DNA of 64,000 nucleotides, taken from Segatella baroniae B14 (GTDB lineage: Bacteria; Bacteroidota; Bacteroidia; Bacteroidales; Bacteroidaceae). The translations under genes were made by a program, and so were the position numbers. This document shows positions 16,630 to 25,995 of the stretch, piece after piece. Position 1 is the first letter of the stretch, and each line of letters starts with the position of its first letter. Under the pieces are notes generated by a model that saw nothing but the letters and a program-made list of their open reading frames with translations, did not search any database and had not been told where the DNA came from. The DNA is taken from NCBI RefSeq assembly GCF_022024235.1, contig NZ_CP091800.1, positions 154,501 to 218,500 on the forward strand, written 5' to 3'.

Positions 16630-19026
16630 TTATGAAGCGTATCCAGTATAGCTTTCGCTTCCATAGGCATGATAGCCATACTGGTAACTATAGCGATGGT
16701 ATCCACGATATTTCTTGGCCATTTGGGTATCGTTGAGCAGAACACCAAGATGTGGGAATTTCTTCTCTGTATAATAATATTCCACCTGTTGTAGCATATC
16801 ACGCTCAAAGAGACCGGCTCTGATCACAAAAATGGTTGTGCTGGCATATTTGGCGATAATTGACGCATCGGCAACGACTTCAGCCGGTGGACAGTCGATG
16901 AAGACATAGTCGTATTCTAGGCGGAGGATGTCAATAAACTGTTTTAAGCGCTTACTAAACAGGAGTTCGGTTGGGTTTGGCGGAATGTTTCCTACAGGAA
17001 CGACATCGATATTCTCGTATCCGTTCACAGGTTTAATCATCTCGCGCCAGTTCTCTATCTCGTAGTTTAGATAGTTGGCCATACCCGTGTCTGGACTTCC
17101 TACGTATTGTGATAAAGAAGCTCTTCGTAAATCTAAGTCGATGCAAATCACCTTTTTGTTTTTTATGGCAAATGAAGATGCCATATTCATCGCCAGGAAT
17201 GTTTTGCCCGAACCAGGATTAGCTGATGTAAACATGATGACGCGATTACCTTGATTGGCATTGGTCATAAACTCCAGATTTGTTCTTGCCACACGGAAAG
17301 CCTCGTTGATGACATTTCTATTACCTGCTTTGACCAGTATCTTATAGTCTTCTTTAGATTTATCCTTTTTGCTGTTGTAGTGTGGAATTTCGCCCACGAT
17401 AGGTGCTGTAAGACTTTCAAGATCTTTGCGTCCGCGCACTTTGGTATTGAGGTTTTCTATCACGTAAATACCTGCTATTGGCAGTAGAAACGACACGAGT
17501 AGGGCACCTATCAGTATGTTTTTACGATTTGGCGAAGTCGGTGTCATATCACCGGTAGGTGAGACTACCACACGAGTATTGTAAGCGGTAAAGGCTTGTG
17601 ATATTTCGTTTTCTTCGCGTTTCTGCAGAAGAAAGAGATACAGGCTTTCTTTTACCTTCTGTTGACGTTCCACCGAGAGCAGATACTTCGCCTGTTTCGG
17701 ATTTCTGGCTATGCGCGAAGTGCTAGTGCCCTCGATGTGTTGCATGCCTTTTATCTGGGCATTCAGGGTGCTGATTTGGTTGTCGATACTCTTGATGATC
17801 GACAAGCGCATTTGCCCCAGTCGCTTGTCCAGGTCTGCTACCAGAGGATTTTCAACCGACGAGTTGGCTACCAGACTATTGCGCTCTAACATTTTCTCGT
17901 TGTAGTCGCTGATCTGCTTTTCGATAGCGGCATTGTTGATACCGGAGTTGGCTGGCAGCAACTGGTGTTTATTCGCTTTGCTGCTCATGTGTTGTCGTAC
18001 ATATTGGGCCATGTAGAGTTGATTGTTCAGATCGGTTATCTGCATATTGGCCTGGTTGGCTGTGTTCATATACATGCGTGAGGATTCCTCCATGTCGGGT
18101 ATCAGATTGTTGCTCTTGTACGATGAGATATTACTGTCCACATTTCCAAGTTCCCGTTCGATAACCTGTAGTCGGTCGTTAATAAACTTGGATGTACTGA
18201 CAGCTATTTTGTTTTTGTCCTTCACCCAACTTTCGTTATATACGTCGATCAAGGTGTTGAGGAAGTCTTCGGCACGAGCGGGTGAAACATCTTTGTATTC
18301 GATGTCGATAATCGTAGACTGTTTGTCGTTTCTACTTACCTCCATTCTGCTGCCACAACTTTTCATTGCAGCCATCAGTGGAGTTTTACTCACGTATATC
18401 GGTTTGTAGGTATCCTCCTGATTCTTCGTCCATTTCAGTTTACCCACAGGGGTAGAAATAATGGTGTTTACAGGGGCAATTATCGGTTTGCAGTGTTGTT
18501 CCTTGCCATTGAGTACGAAGTCTGAGAGAGTGGCTGTACCGTTTGCATGCTGCTGTAAGGTGAATGTCGCTTGGGTATCATAGTGCATATTTTCAAATTC
18601 TACCTGTATAGGCAGATTGTTACCATAAATCGTGTTGCGGTGCATCGTACCGTCCACCTGATAGTTTATATCCAGATGTAGTCTTTTCACCACCTGCAAG
18701 ATCAAGTCGGGCGACTTGATATAGACCATCTCATTATTGACATTGGTATTCTGTGCAAAGAGGCCTAGATTACCTACATTGTTAAGTTCTTCATTAATCG
18801 AAGAGGGGGCGTTTTTGCTGTCCTCCTTGATCAGGAGTGAAGCCGAACGGCTGAAAATAGGAGGGGTAATCATGAGATAACCGAAGGCTATACCTGTGCA
18901 GAGTATCAGAGAGATAACAAACCAGTACCATCGGTTGATGCAAAGCCCTATGATATCTTGTATATTGATATCTTCTTGAAAATCTAAAAATGATTCGTCG
19001 TGATTATTCGCATTAGAGATCGACAT
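16630..19026 (-). CDS. wzc: Wzc-like polysaccharide co-polymerase / tyrosine autokinase
   Basis: A 798-residue inner-membrane protein. The N-terminal Wzz domain starts with a helix near 25-45 (WYWFVISLILCTGIAFGYLM), followed by a periplasmic coiled region. A second helix with the ILIGALLVSFLLPIAG stretch lies near 500. The cytoplasmic kinase has Walker A TSANPGSGKTF (K near 608), Walker A' CIDLDLRR and Walker B YVFIDCPPA. The last 30 residues are a tyrosine cluster (YRGYHRYSYQYGYHAYG), the autophosphorylation tail. ATG 19026 follows CAGG and fits the family start; an upstream frame to 19116 adds an unlikely tail. It works with Wza (export) and CpsB (dephosphorylation). Confidence 0.93.
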   Translation of the reverse strand: MSISNANNHDESFLDFQEDINIQDIIGLCINRWYWFVISLILCTGIAFGYLMITPPIFSRSASLLIKEDSKNAPSSINEELNNVGNLGLFAQNTNVNNEMVYIKSPDLILQVVKRLHLDINYQVDGTMHRNTIYGNNLPIQVEFENMHYDTQATFTLQQHANGTATLSDFVLNGKEQHCKPIIAPVNTIISTPVGKLKWTKNQEDTYKPIYVSKTPLMAAMKSCGSRMEVSRNDKQSTIIDIEYKDVSPARAEDFLNTLIDVYNESWVKDKNKIAVSTSKFINDRLQVIERELGNVDSNISSYKSNNLIPDMEESSRMYMNTANQANMQITDLNNQLYMAQYVRQHMSSKANKHQLLPANSGINNAAIEKQISDYNEKMLERNSLVANSSVENPLVADLDKRLGQMRLSIIKSIDNQISTLNAQIKGMQHIEGTSTSRIARNPKQAKYLLSVERQQKVKESLYLFLLQKREENEISQAFTAYNTRVVVSPTGDMTPTSPNRKNILIGALLVSFLLPIAGIYVIENLNTKVRGRKDLESLTAPIVGEIPHYNSKKDKSKEDYKILVKAGNRNVINEAFRVARTNLEFMTNANQGNRVIMFTSANPGSGKTFLAMNMASSFAIKNKKVICIDLDLRRASLSQYVGSPDTGMANYLNYEIENWREMIKPVNGYENIDVVPVGNIPPNPTELLFSKRLKQFIDILRLEYDYVFIDCPPAEVVADASIIAKYASTTIFVIRAGLFERDMLQQVEYYYTEKKFPHLGVLLNDTQMAKKYRGYHRYSYQYGYHAYGSESYTGYAS

Positions 19027-19156
19027 AATAACCTGCGTTAATAGTTTAGGAATATAAAAACGTATGCTCCAGTATTTGGTGATACAGGAGTTGTTTTGTA
19101 GTGTTGGATGAATCAAAAATTTTTCTTTATTATGTTTACTTACTTTTGACTTTCGT

Positions 19157-19954
19157 TTAGTTTACGATGTTGTAGATGAGCACAGCTAAGGATGAAGCTA
19201 GTGAAGCGATGGATATCCAGAATGAAGTAGATCTTACATTGTTACCGTTTACTGTTGTTTGTCGAGCACGAAAGTTGTTGGGTTCTACATATATCACATC
19301 ATTTTGCTGTAGATAGAATGCAGGAGAATGGAGTACATCTTTGCCATTCTGCAAGTTTATGCGATATGTTTTTTTCTTACCGTTTTCATTGCGTATCACC
19401 AGCACATTTTTACGTTCGCCCTGAATGGTGAGGTCGCCTGCCATGCTGATAGCATCAAGAAGGGTAGGGTGTTCGCGGTCGATAGAGTAGTGACCGGGAC
19501 GATTTACTTCGCCCAATACGTTAAAGCAGAGATTTACATATTCCACGGTTACCACAGGATCTTGTAACAGATGGCGTGAAATTAACTGAGCCTTAATGGT
19601 TTGTGCTACTTCTTCTCGGCTCAAGCCTTGTACGGGAATGATTCCGATAATAGGAAAATCAATGTTTCCCTTACTGTCGATCGTGTAGACAGACATCTGC
19701 TGTGGGGCCGAATTTATACCGTTAGCTCCTATAGTCTGACTGGTTACCGATAAGTTAAATAAGTTGCCCAGTTGAGCATCACGGCTCTTAACGACGATTG
19801 AAATCTTGTCGTCTGGTTGCATCCGGATAGCTGGCCTCTCGTTTACCGTTTCCATCTGCTTGTCACCTAAGTCGTTGAAATACGACACATTAGGTGTTTT
19901 ACAACTGCCTAATACCAAAGCAGTCATTGCTACAATAAGCAATTTTTTCTTCAT
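19157..19954 (-). CDS. wza: Wza-like outer-membrane polysaccharide export lipoprotein
   Basis: A 265-residue protein with a lipoprotein signal (lipobox LGSC, Cys18). MQPDDKISIVVKSRDAQLG (about 46-64) opens the Poly_export domain, VQGLSREEVAQTIKAQL (about 108-124) follows, and a SLBB-like repeat begins at VLGEVNRPGHYSI (about 151-163). A C-terminal helix (FWISIASLASSLAVLIYNIV) is typical of Bacteroidota members. It forms the outer-membrane exit channel. It is the first gene of the wza-wzc-cpsB unit. Confidence 0.92.
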   Translation of the reverse strand: MKKKLLIVAMTALVLGSCKTPNVSYFNDLGDKQMETVNERPAIRMQPDDKISIVVKSRDAQLGNLFNLSVTSQTIGANGINSAPQQMSVYTIDSKGNIDFPIIGIIPVQGLSREEVAQTIKAQLISRHLLQDPVVTVEYVNLCFNVLGEVNRPGHYSIDREHPTLLDAISMAGDLTIQGERKNVLVIRNENGKKKTYRINLQNGKDVLHSPAFYLQQNDVIYVEPNNFRARQTTVNGNNVRSTSFWISIASLASSLAVLIYNIVN

Positions 19955-20176
19955 GCAAATTAATTTATAAATTAGTATTTATTCTAAGAAAGAAGATCTT
20001 TATTTTCAGATGTGTTGGTTATTGCAATATTCATTTCATGTTGTCATTTCGTATAGCCATTTCGGAATAACACATATTCCTTACCATGGGTATTAACGAA
20101 TTTCACATATTTTCCGCAAACCTTATGTGATATTATCAGTTATCTTATATACTTCTCTAGTAAAATTATTCGATTG

Positions 20177-20184
20177 CAAAGTTA
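20177..20184 (-). promoter_or_regulatory. -7 box for the wza operon
   Basis: Minus-strand TAACTTTG fits TAnnTTTG. It lies 223 bp upstream of the wza ATG, implying a long untranslated leader. Confidence 0.5.
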
Positions 20185-20253
20185 AGCAATTATTTTGGAA
20201 TATAGCTTTGTAATATCGAAAAAGATGTTTCCCAAATGATGAGTAACAAATAT

Positions 20254-20309
20254 GGGGTAAAATTTCTCAGCAATGCACAAAATTGGTTGTTGCTGAGAAA
20301 TTTTACCCC
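20254..20309 (-). terminator. Long perfect hairpin after rfbA
   Basis: The 20-bp arms (20254-20273 and 20290-20309, GGGGTAAAATTTCTCAGCAA and its complement) are perfectly complementary around a 16-nt loop. It begins 24 bp past the rfbA stop and lies upstream of the wza promoter. It should stop rfbA transcripts, but no strong T run follows on the minus strand. Confidence 0.7.
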
Positions 20310-20332
20310 GTTCTTGTATCTAAAGGCTTATT

Positions 20333-21235
20333 TTAGCCAACAGATTTACCGGTTCGCTTAACTTCTTCTATTACAGATAGCAGATATTTGCCATATTCAT
20401 TCTTTAGCATAGGCTCAGCGTTTTCACGCATTTTAGCCTCGTCTATCCAACCTTGTCGATAGGCGATGCCTTCCAAGCATGCTATCTTTAGACCCTGACG
20501 TTTCTCGATAACTTCGATAAAGGTTGAAGCCTCGCTCAGGCTGTCGTGTGTACCTGTGTCTAACCATGCATAACCACGACCAAGTGTCTGTACTTTCAAC
20601 TCACCGTCTTCGAGAAACTTTTGGTTAACCGATGTTATCTCCAGTTCGCCACGCGCAGATGGTTTCACATGGGCAGCGACATCTACCACTTTATTTGGGT
20701 AGAAATATAACCCCACTACAGCATAGTTGCTTTTAGGTACCTTTGGTTTCTCCTCGATGCTCAGACAGTTGCCGTTTTTGTCGAATTCTGCTACACCGTA
20801 ACGTTCTGGGTCACTTACCCAATACCCGAAGACAGTAGCTTTCTTTTCTTCTTCTGCTGTACGAACAGCCTCCTTCAGTCTGGCTGTCAACCCTGCACCG
20901 TGGAAGATATTATCACCCAGTACTAAGCATACGTCATCGTCACCGATAAATTCACGACCGATAATGAATGCTTGTGCCAAACCGTCTGGTGATGGCTGTT
21001 CGGCATATTCAAATTTTACACCAAAGGCGCTGCCATCGCCTAAAAGGCGTTTGAATCCGGGTAAGTCGAATGGTGTGGATATAATCAGGATTTCTCGAAT
21101 ACCAGCTAACATTAATACCGAAATCGGGTAATAGATCATCGGTTTGTCAAAAATAGGGATAAGCTGTTTGCTAATACCCTTGGTAATCGGGTAGAGGCGG
21201 GTTCCACTGCCGCCTGCTAATACAATTCCTTTCAT
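20333..21235 (-). CDS. rfbA: Glucose-1-phosphate thymidylyltransferase
   Basis: A 300-residue nucleotidyltransferase that makes dTDP-glucose. The signature [20 protein letters not shown] (1-20) and [20 protein letters not shown] (about 24-43) bind nucleotide and sugar phosphate; LGDNIFHG (about 107-114) holds the catalytic Asp. Length equals that of RmlA. It follows upxY by 31 bp on the same strand. The other dTDP-sugar genes here (rfbB, rfbC) are 5 kb away and no rfbD is in the window. Confidence 0.95.
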   Translation of the reverse strand: MKGIVLAGGSGTRLYPITKGISKQLIPIFDKPMIYYPISVLMLAGIREILIISTPFDLPGFKRLLGDGSAFGVKFEYAEQPSPDGLAQAFIIGREFIGDDDVCLVLGDNIFHGAGLTARLKEAVRTAEEEKKATVFGYWVSDPERYGVAEFDKNGNCLSIEEKPKVPKSNYAVVGLYFYPNKVVDVAAHVKPSARGELEITSVNQKFLEDGELKVQTLGRGYAWLDTGTHDSLSEASTFIEVIEKRQGLKIACLEGIAYRQGWIDEAKMRENAEPMLKNEYGKYLLSVIEEVKRTGKSVG

Positions 21236-21266
21236 GGTTTTCTTTTTTTTGATGTATTATGAGTTT

Positions 21267-21818
21267 TTATTCTTTTTCTGTCGGTTTACAGCACCAGCGG
21301 CTTACCTTTATCATGATACTGATACCTGGCATATCTTTTAGCAGATAATATTTCTTCGACTTGCGAACCAGTCTACCAGTCATTCCCTTCATCGGCCCAT
21401 TGGTTACTAACACCTTATCGCCCGATTTTAGACGAGCTTCTTCAGGAGTCAGAAAGATTTTCATTCTGAGTTCCGGATTACACATCTCCTCAAATTCGCG
21501 CATCTCATGACTTGATATCTCCGCATAGTGATCAGCGGTAGGGTGTGGCTTGATAATTGCCATCTTAAATGGCCATTGTGCCATTTCCGAAGGGAAGTGC
21601 TTCATATCCTCAGGTTTCTCGATAAACAACAGATTTCGTGTTACCGGTTTCAGAATATGTTTAATGCGATGATTTTCCGGATTTTCGATGTCTACATATT
21701 GTTCCGGTAAGAAGCAGTTTATTCCCTTTTCTTTCAAGAAATCTCGTATTTCATATGTTTTGAGCGAAAAGAGTTTTACCGCCAACCAGGGCTTATCATT
21801 TCTTATTACTGATTCCAC
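21267..21818 (-). CDS. UpxY-type NusG-like transcription antiterminator
   Basis: A 183-residue protein. The N-terminal NGN domain begins WLAVKLFSLKTYEIRDFLKE (about 11-30), with FLPEQY and LLFIEKPEDM typical of the Upx/RfaH-like group. The KOW motif GDKVLVTNGPMKGMTGRLVR lies at about 133-152. In Bacteroides such proteins prevent early termination of their own polysaccharide operon. Here it precedes only rfbA, and no UpxZ-like partner is visible. Its operon partner is therefore unclear, and it may act on the wza operon farther down the same strand. Confidence 0.88.
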   Translation of the reverse strand: MESVIRNDKPWLAVKLFSLKTYEIRDFLKEKGINCFLPEQYVDIENPENHRIKHILKPVTRNLLFIEKPEDMKHFPSEMAQWPFKMAIIKPHPTADHYAEISSHEMREFEEMCNPELRMKIFLTPEEARLKSGDKVLVTNGPMKGMTGRLVRKSKKYYLLKDMPGISIMIKVSRWCCKPTEKE

Positions 21819-21867
21819 TTTATCTGTTTTTTTGTTATATCGTTGTCTGTAATATATTTATGGAATG

Positions 21868-21875
21868 CAAATATA
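21868..21875 (-). promoter_or_regulatory. -7 box for upxY-rfbA
   Basis: Minus-strand TATATTTG fits TAnnTTTG, 50 bp upstream of the upxY ATG. Confidence 0.45.
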
Positions 21876-21902
21876 CAATTATTTTTTGAATAAAATGCAG
21901 TA

Positions 21903-21933
21903 TTGTCAGTTGAATTACCAATTCAATTGACAA
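21903..21933 (-). terminator. Hairpin overlapping the DUF4954 stop codon
   Basis: TTGTCAGTTGAATT (21903-21916) pairs with AATTCAATTGACAA (21920-21933) at 13 of 14 positions with a 3-nt loop. The stem contains the stop codon of the gene. Only a mild T tract follows. Confidence 0.5.
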
Positions 21934-23495
21934 GCAGCCAAATCGCAACTTCCATCAATATCGAGTGTGGTGTTCCAAGCATTTTCAGCTGATTTGCCAT
22001 TGGCAATCAGACGTTTATGGTCTTCTTTGTCGAAGTGTGCATCCACCCAGTTGCTTTCCCATTGTGTAAGATACTGTTCTAAGTCTTCGAAGTTTTCGCC
22101 TCGAGCGAGAGCTTCATAGGTTTCAGCTTTTGGTAATAACATTCCGCCATAGTCTTGCCATTCACCAGTACCGCCTTCTGTAGTCTGCAGCAGATGTCGC
22201 TGTGCCTGTTGACCGCGATATATCGTGATGGCCTGCTGATAGAGCATGATTCCGCCCTCGATGTGGCGATGGCTGATGATACAGCCTTTATATTCCGTTT
22301 TACCTTCGGTTTTTAGTTCCTTCAGCACTTCTAGTCCTTTCAGAATATAACCGATGGTATAAGGGTTGAGCATAGAGAAATTGATGCGGTCTAATCGGCA
22401 GGCAGGAGTATCTGTGCGTTGGTCACGTTTGGGCCATTTGTTAATATCACGACGGGTTCCTACGCTTCGCAAGGCTTGTCCTGGTACTATATGCGTTTTT
22501 CCGTCTTGACCTTCGGTGATCAAAGAGAAAGGTAATTCGCGTAGGTCTTGATGCCCAGTATGGTGCATGATGACAGTCGAGAATGGACCTATCTGCATCG
22601 GCCAGTATACATACGAATTGCTTCCGAGTTTGGATCCGCGAGCCAGTTGACCGTATTTGTTAGGTCCCATCTTGTAACTATGATTACTTTGGTTTGAGCC
22701 CGAGCCGGCATTGAAAAAGCTGGTCATGCAGGCTATCATCAGGGTCGATTTATGGTGTGAAACGCTATATGGACCGGCGAAATAGGCGCAGGCTTCACCG
22801 TTTTCGAAATGGCAGTTGGCGAAAAATAGACTTGATGTAGCGGAATACATTCTGCCGATGTGGCATCCTTGTCCTACCAAACAGTGGTCCATCTGTGCGC
22901 CGTCTACGATCATACTTTCAGTACCCACGATAACGTGTTCCAGCACCACTTGCGCACCGATATGTATCGGTTTACCTTCGTTTGTATCACACAGCGTGAC
23001 GTCTTTGAGACGGGAAGCGCCGATCACTTCTACCTCTTTACCGATGTGGACATCCTCCAGTTCTAAACAGTTTTTTACGATAGCCCGATCCTCGATGATG
23101 CAGGCATCGCATCGTATAGCCTCTGCATATGCACGTGCCTTTGCTTGGAGTTTAGCCACCAGGTCAGGATTTGTATTGGTTTCCATGACCTCGAAAGCTG
23201 CTTCCATCGAAGTGAGTTTATCATATATCGCAACCGGCAGATCGCCTACTTCCGAGAGAACATCGATTTTCAAGCCATTTGCAAAGGTTGTATCGCCAGA
23301 GGCACGAAGCACGGCGATATTCTGCAAGGTAACCTGATTGCCAATGCAGATATGTCCTTCAAAGTTCACGTTTGTAATTAAGTTCACATTGAAGTCTTTT
23401 GCCACTTGGATAGCAGTCCAGTCTGAGGCATGACATCTTTGCAGCTGAAGTTGTTCTATTTCTTCAGAGAGTAGATTGCGATAGTTTTTCTTCAT
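21915..23495 (-). CDS. DUF4954 family protein, left-handed beta-helix
   Basis: A 526-residue protein typical of Bacteroidota. From about residue 40 to 330 it shows hexapeptide-like turns (HICIGNQVTLQNIAVLRAS, AIVKNCLELEDVHIGKEVEV, VVLEHVIVGTESMIVDGAQM) as in left-handed beta-helix acyl- and nucleotidyltransferases. The stretch FFNAGSGSNQSNHSYKMGP is a family signature. The C-terminal part is helical. The function is unknown. It is not clearly part of an operon: a hairpin ends it and SulP lies 39 bp upstream on the same strand. Confidence 0.85.
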   Translation of the reverse strand: MKKNYRNLLSEEIEQLQLQRCHASDWTAIQVAKDFNVNLITNVNFEGHICIGNQVTLQNIAVLRASGDTTFANGLKIDVLSEVGDLPVAIYDKLTSMEAAFEVMETNTNPDLVAKLQAKARAYAEAIRCDACIIEDRAIVKNCLELEDVHIGKEVEVIGASRLKDVTLCDTNEGKPIHIGAQVVLEHVIVGTESMIVDGAQMDHCLVGQGCHIGRMYSATSSLFFANCHFENGEACAYFAGPYSVSHHKSTLMIACMTSFFNAGSGSNQSNHSYKMGPNKYGQLARGSKLGSNSYVYWPMQIGPFSTVIMHHTGHQDLRELPFSLITEGQDGKTHIVPGQALRSVGTRRDINKWPKRDQRTDTPACRLDRINFSMLNPYTIGYILKGLEVLKELKTEGKTEYKGCIISHRHIEGGIMLYQQAITIYRGQQAQRHLLQTTEGGTGEWQDYGGMLLPKAETYEALARGENFEDLEQYLTQWESNWVDAHFDKEDHKRLIANGKSAENAWNTTLDIDGSCDLAACQLNW

Positions 23496-23534
23496 AATTT
23501 TGTTTTTTGTAGTTTCGCAAAGTTGGATAATCCT

Positions 23535-25217
23535 TTAGCTATTTAGCAGTTCTTTGGCGCGAGCCATAGCTCCGTCAATGTGGCTACAGATGTTTTCCTC
23601 AGGTACAATCTCCTGGAAGTGTGCCTTGGTAAGGGTTTCATGCACCTTCTGGGTTACACCAGATAGTACAATCTGAATGCCTGCCTTCTTACTCATCATA
23701 CAGAGGTTGGTAAGGTTATGAATACCGGTACTGTCGATAAATGGAACCTTACGCATACGGATGACACGTACCTTAGAACGGTCACCGAAGGTTGACATCA
23801 TTTCTTCAAACTTGTTACCAGCGCCGAAGAAGTAAGGACCGTTAATTTCGTATACTTCTATACCTTCAGGTATCTCGAGGTGCTCCTCCGGTGCATCGTG
23901 ATACATCACGTCTTCATATGGGTTGATATCGTGTTCAAACACTTTCACCTCGGTAATCTCGCTCATTCGTTTCATAAAGAGAAGACATGCAGCGAGAAGT
24001 CCTACCTCGATTGCGATGGTAAGGTTGAAGATAATAGTTAATAAGAAGGTGGTAATCAGTACGATGATATCGCTTTTTGGATTGCGCATGATAGACAGGC
24101 AAGAGCGCCATCCACTCATACCATAACTTACGACGACGAGTACACCTGCCAGACAAGCCATAGGAATGTATTTGGCGAGTGGCATGAGGAAGAGGAAGAT
24201 GAGCAGCAGTACGATAGCATGGATAACACCTGCAACAGGAGTCTTACCGCCATTGTTGATATTGGTCATCGTGCGGGCAATAGCGCCAGTAGCAGGAATT
24301 CCACCGAAGAGTGGACTAGCCATATTGGCAATACCTTGTGCGATAAGTTCGGTATTCGAATTGTGACGTGCACCGATTACACCATCGGCAACAGTTGCTG
24401 ATAACAGAGACTCTATGGCGCCGAGAATAGCGATGGTTGTGGCAGGACCGATTAGGTTTTGAATGGTATCCCATGAGAGGGCAGGAGCCACTGCTGAAGG
24501 GAGTTCATTACTGATAGAGAATCGGTCGCCAATGGTTTCGATGGTGGTTACACCTGCATATTGTTTGAGTACTAGTGCAAGAACGGTCATCAGGATAATT
24601 GCAATGAGTGATCCTGGTATTTTCTTACTGAATTTCGGGGTAATGGTGATAATCACGATACTGAGAATACCAATGAGGGCTGTCCATAGATCGAGTGTGC
24701 CGAAATGTTGGATATAACTGCCCCATTTTTCGATAAAATCTGCAGGTACTTGGTCTATTTGTAGACCGAAGAGGTCTTTTATCTGTGTGGTGAAGATGGT
24801 TACAGCGATACCGCTGGTGAAGCCGACTATAATAGGATAAGGTATGTATTGGATAACGGTTCCCAGTTTGAGAATTCCAAGTAAAATGAGAAATATTCCT
24901 GCCATCAGTGTGGCGATAGCAAGACCTTCCAAGCCATAATTCTGAATAATGTCGTAGATGATGACGATGAAGGCACCGGTAGGACCTCCGATTTGTACTT
25001 TACTTCCGCCGAAGAGTGAGACTATCAAACCGCCTACGATAGCGGTGATAATTCCCTTTTCTGGTGATACGCCTGAGGCGATACCAAAGGCAATGGCGAG
25101 TGGTAATGCTACAATTCCTACGATAATACCGGCCATGAGGTCGGCCATAAACTTTTTCTGATTGTAGTGTCTCAGTGAGGACACGAGTTGTGGTTTGAAT
25201 AATTTTAAACTTTCCAT
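23535..25217 (-). CDS. SulP-family inorganic anion transporter
   Basis: A 560-residue protein with about 12-14 membrane segments. The N-terminal DLMAGIIVGIVALPLAIAFG (about 26-45) is the SulP signature, and GGPTGAFIVIIYDI and LLGILKLGTVIQYIPYPIIVGFTSG follow. The C-terminal STAS domain spans about 435-560, with MRKVPFIDSTGIHNL holding the conserved DSTG. The likely substrate is sulfate or bicarbonate; the sequence does not tell which. A TAACTTTG -7 box lies upstream at 25245-25238. Confidence 0.92.
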   Translation of the reverse strand: MESLKLFKPQLVSSLRHYNQKKFMADLMAGIIVGIVALPLAIAFGIASGVSPEKGIITAIVGGLIVSLFGGSKVQIGGPTGAFIVIIYDIIQNYGLEGLAIATLMAGIFLILLGILKLGTVIQYIPYPIIVGFTSGIAVTIFTTQIKDLFGLQIDQVPADFIEKWGSYIQHFGTLDLWTALIGILSIVIITITPKFSKKIPGSLIAIILMTVLALVLKQYAGVTTIETIGDRFSISNELPSAVAPALSWDTIQNLIGPATTIAILGAIESLLSATVADGVIGARHNSNTELIAQGIANMASPLFGGIPATGAIARTMTNINNGGKTPVAGVIHAIVLLLIFLFLMPLAKYIPMACLAGVLVVVSYGMSGWRSCLSIMRNPKSDIIVLITTFLLTIIFNLTIAIEVGLLAACLLFMKRMSEITEVKVFEHDINPYEDVMYHDAPEEHLEIPEGIEVYEINGPYFFGAGNKFEEMMSTFGDRSKVRVIRMRKVPFIDSTGIHNLTNLCMMSKKAGIQIVLSGVTQKVHETLTKAHFQEIVPEENICSHIDGAMARAKELLNS

Positions 25218-25237
25218 AAATACATCTAATTCAGGTG

Positions 25238-25245
25238 CAAAGTTA
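25238..25245 (-). promoter_or_regulatory. -7 box for the SulP gene
   Basis: Minus-strand TAACTTTG fits TAnnTTTG, 21 bp upstream of the start codon. Confidence 0.5.
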
Positions 25246-25333
25246 CAACTTATTTTTAAAAAAAATTAAATTTTTCAGTAAATATGGTTTTTAAATCATT
25301 CTCGCAAAGACTATAGTGTCGCGTGGTATCAAA

Positions 25334-25373
25334 AAAAATCTCGCCAAGAGCGTCAACCCTTGGCGAGATTTTT
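25334..25373 (-). terminator. Rho-independent terminator of the rfbB-rfbC operon
   Basis: Perfect 15-bp arms (25334-25348 AAAAATCTCGCCAAG and 25359-25373) with a 10-nt loop. On the minus strand the stem ends in a T-rich tail, as expected of an intrinsic terminator. It lies between rfbC and the downstream SulP promoter. Confidence 0.85.
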
Positions 25374-25409
25374 ACACTTTGTTTATATGGCTTTCGCCAT
25401 TTCTACTTC

Positions 25410-25982
25410 TTATTTGTATAAATCTTCTTGGTAATCGAAGAGATAAGGCGAATCCTTCAATAATGGATGGTTTGCATCCTTTTCACTTAGGATAACTTGG
25501 TCAGCAGGTATTTTCCAGTCGATGCCGAGAGCTTCGTCATCCCAGGCAATGGCACCTTCGCTTTCCTTACAATACAAATTATCACACTTGTATTGGAATA
25601 TGGCTGTTTCGCTCAATACACTAAAGCCATGTGCAAAACCTCTTGGGATAAAAAACTGGCGCTGGTTATCCTCAGTCAGTTCCACTGCTACATGCTGGCC
25701 AAAGGTAGGACTGCCTTTGCGGATATCAACAGCAACATCAAGTACACGTCCTTTCACTACGCGTACCAACTTACTCTGTGAATGTTCTCCCTTCTGAAAA
25801 TGTAAACCGCGAAGTACACCATAGCTCGATTTGCTCTGGTTGTCCTGTACAAAGCGGATAGGGCGAACTTTCTCGTTGAATTCCTTTTCGTTCCATGACT
25901 CGTAAAAATAGCCACGTTCATCTGCAAATATGCGGGGTTCGATGATGACTACACCATCAATATTGGTTTTGATAACTTCCAT
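25410..25982 (-). CDS. rfbC: dTDP-4-dehydrorhamnose 3,5-epimerase
   Basis: A 190-residue cupin enzyme starting MEVIKTNIDGVVIIEP. RIFADERGYFYESWNEKEF (about 16-34) and GVLRGLHFQKGEHSQSKLVR (about 54-73) contain the catalytic His and substrate residues; GFAHGFSVLSETAIFQYKCD (about 117-136) is the second signature. ATG 25982 is chosen because the longer frame runs into rfbB; the start is 13 bp past the rfbB stop. It acts after RfbB in dTDP-L-rhamnose or related sugar synthesis. The final reductase RfbD is not in the window. Confidence 0.94.
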   Translation of the reverse strand: MEVIKTNIDGVVIIEPRIFADERGYFYESWNEKEFNEKVRPIRFVQDNQSKSSYGVLRGLHFQKGEHSQSKLVRVVKGRVLDVAVDIRKGSPTFGQHVAVELTEDNQRQFFIPRGFAHGFSVLSETAIFQYKCDNLYCKESEGAIAWDDEALGIDWKIPADQVILSEKDANHPLLKDSPYLFDYQEDLYK

Positions 25983-25995
25983 TTTTTCGATTTCA

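Larger units (their letters stand above)
19955..20332. other. Leader/intergenic region between rfbA and wza
   Basis: A 378-bp gap with no gene. It holds a minus-strand -7 box (TAACTTTG) at 20184-20177, which would give a wza leader of about 210 nt, and a very long hairpin at 20254-20309. The leader itself shows no known riboswitch pattern. Confidence 0.5.

Noticed and set aside
22816..23337. 173-codon + strand frame
   Set aside because: Antisense to the DUF4954 gene, which has a clear beta-helix pattern.
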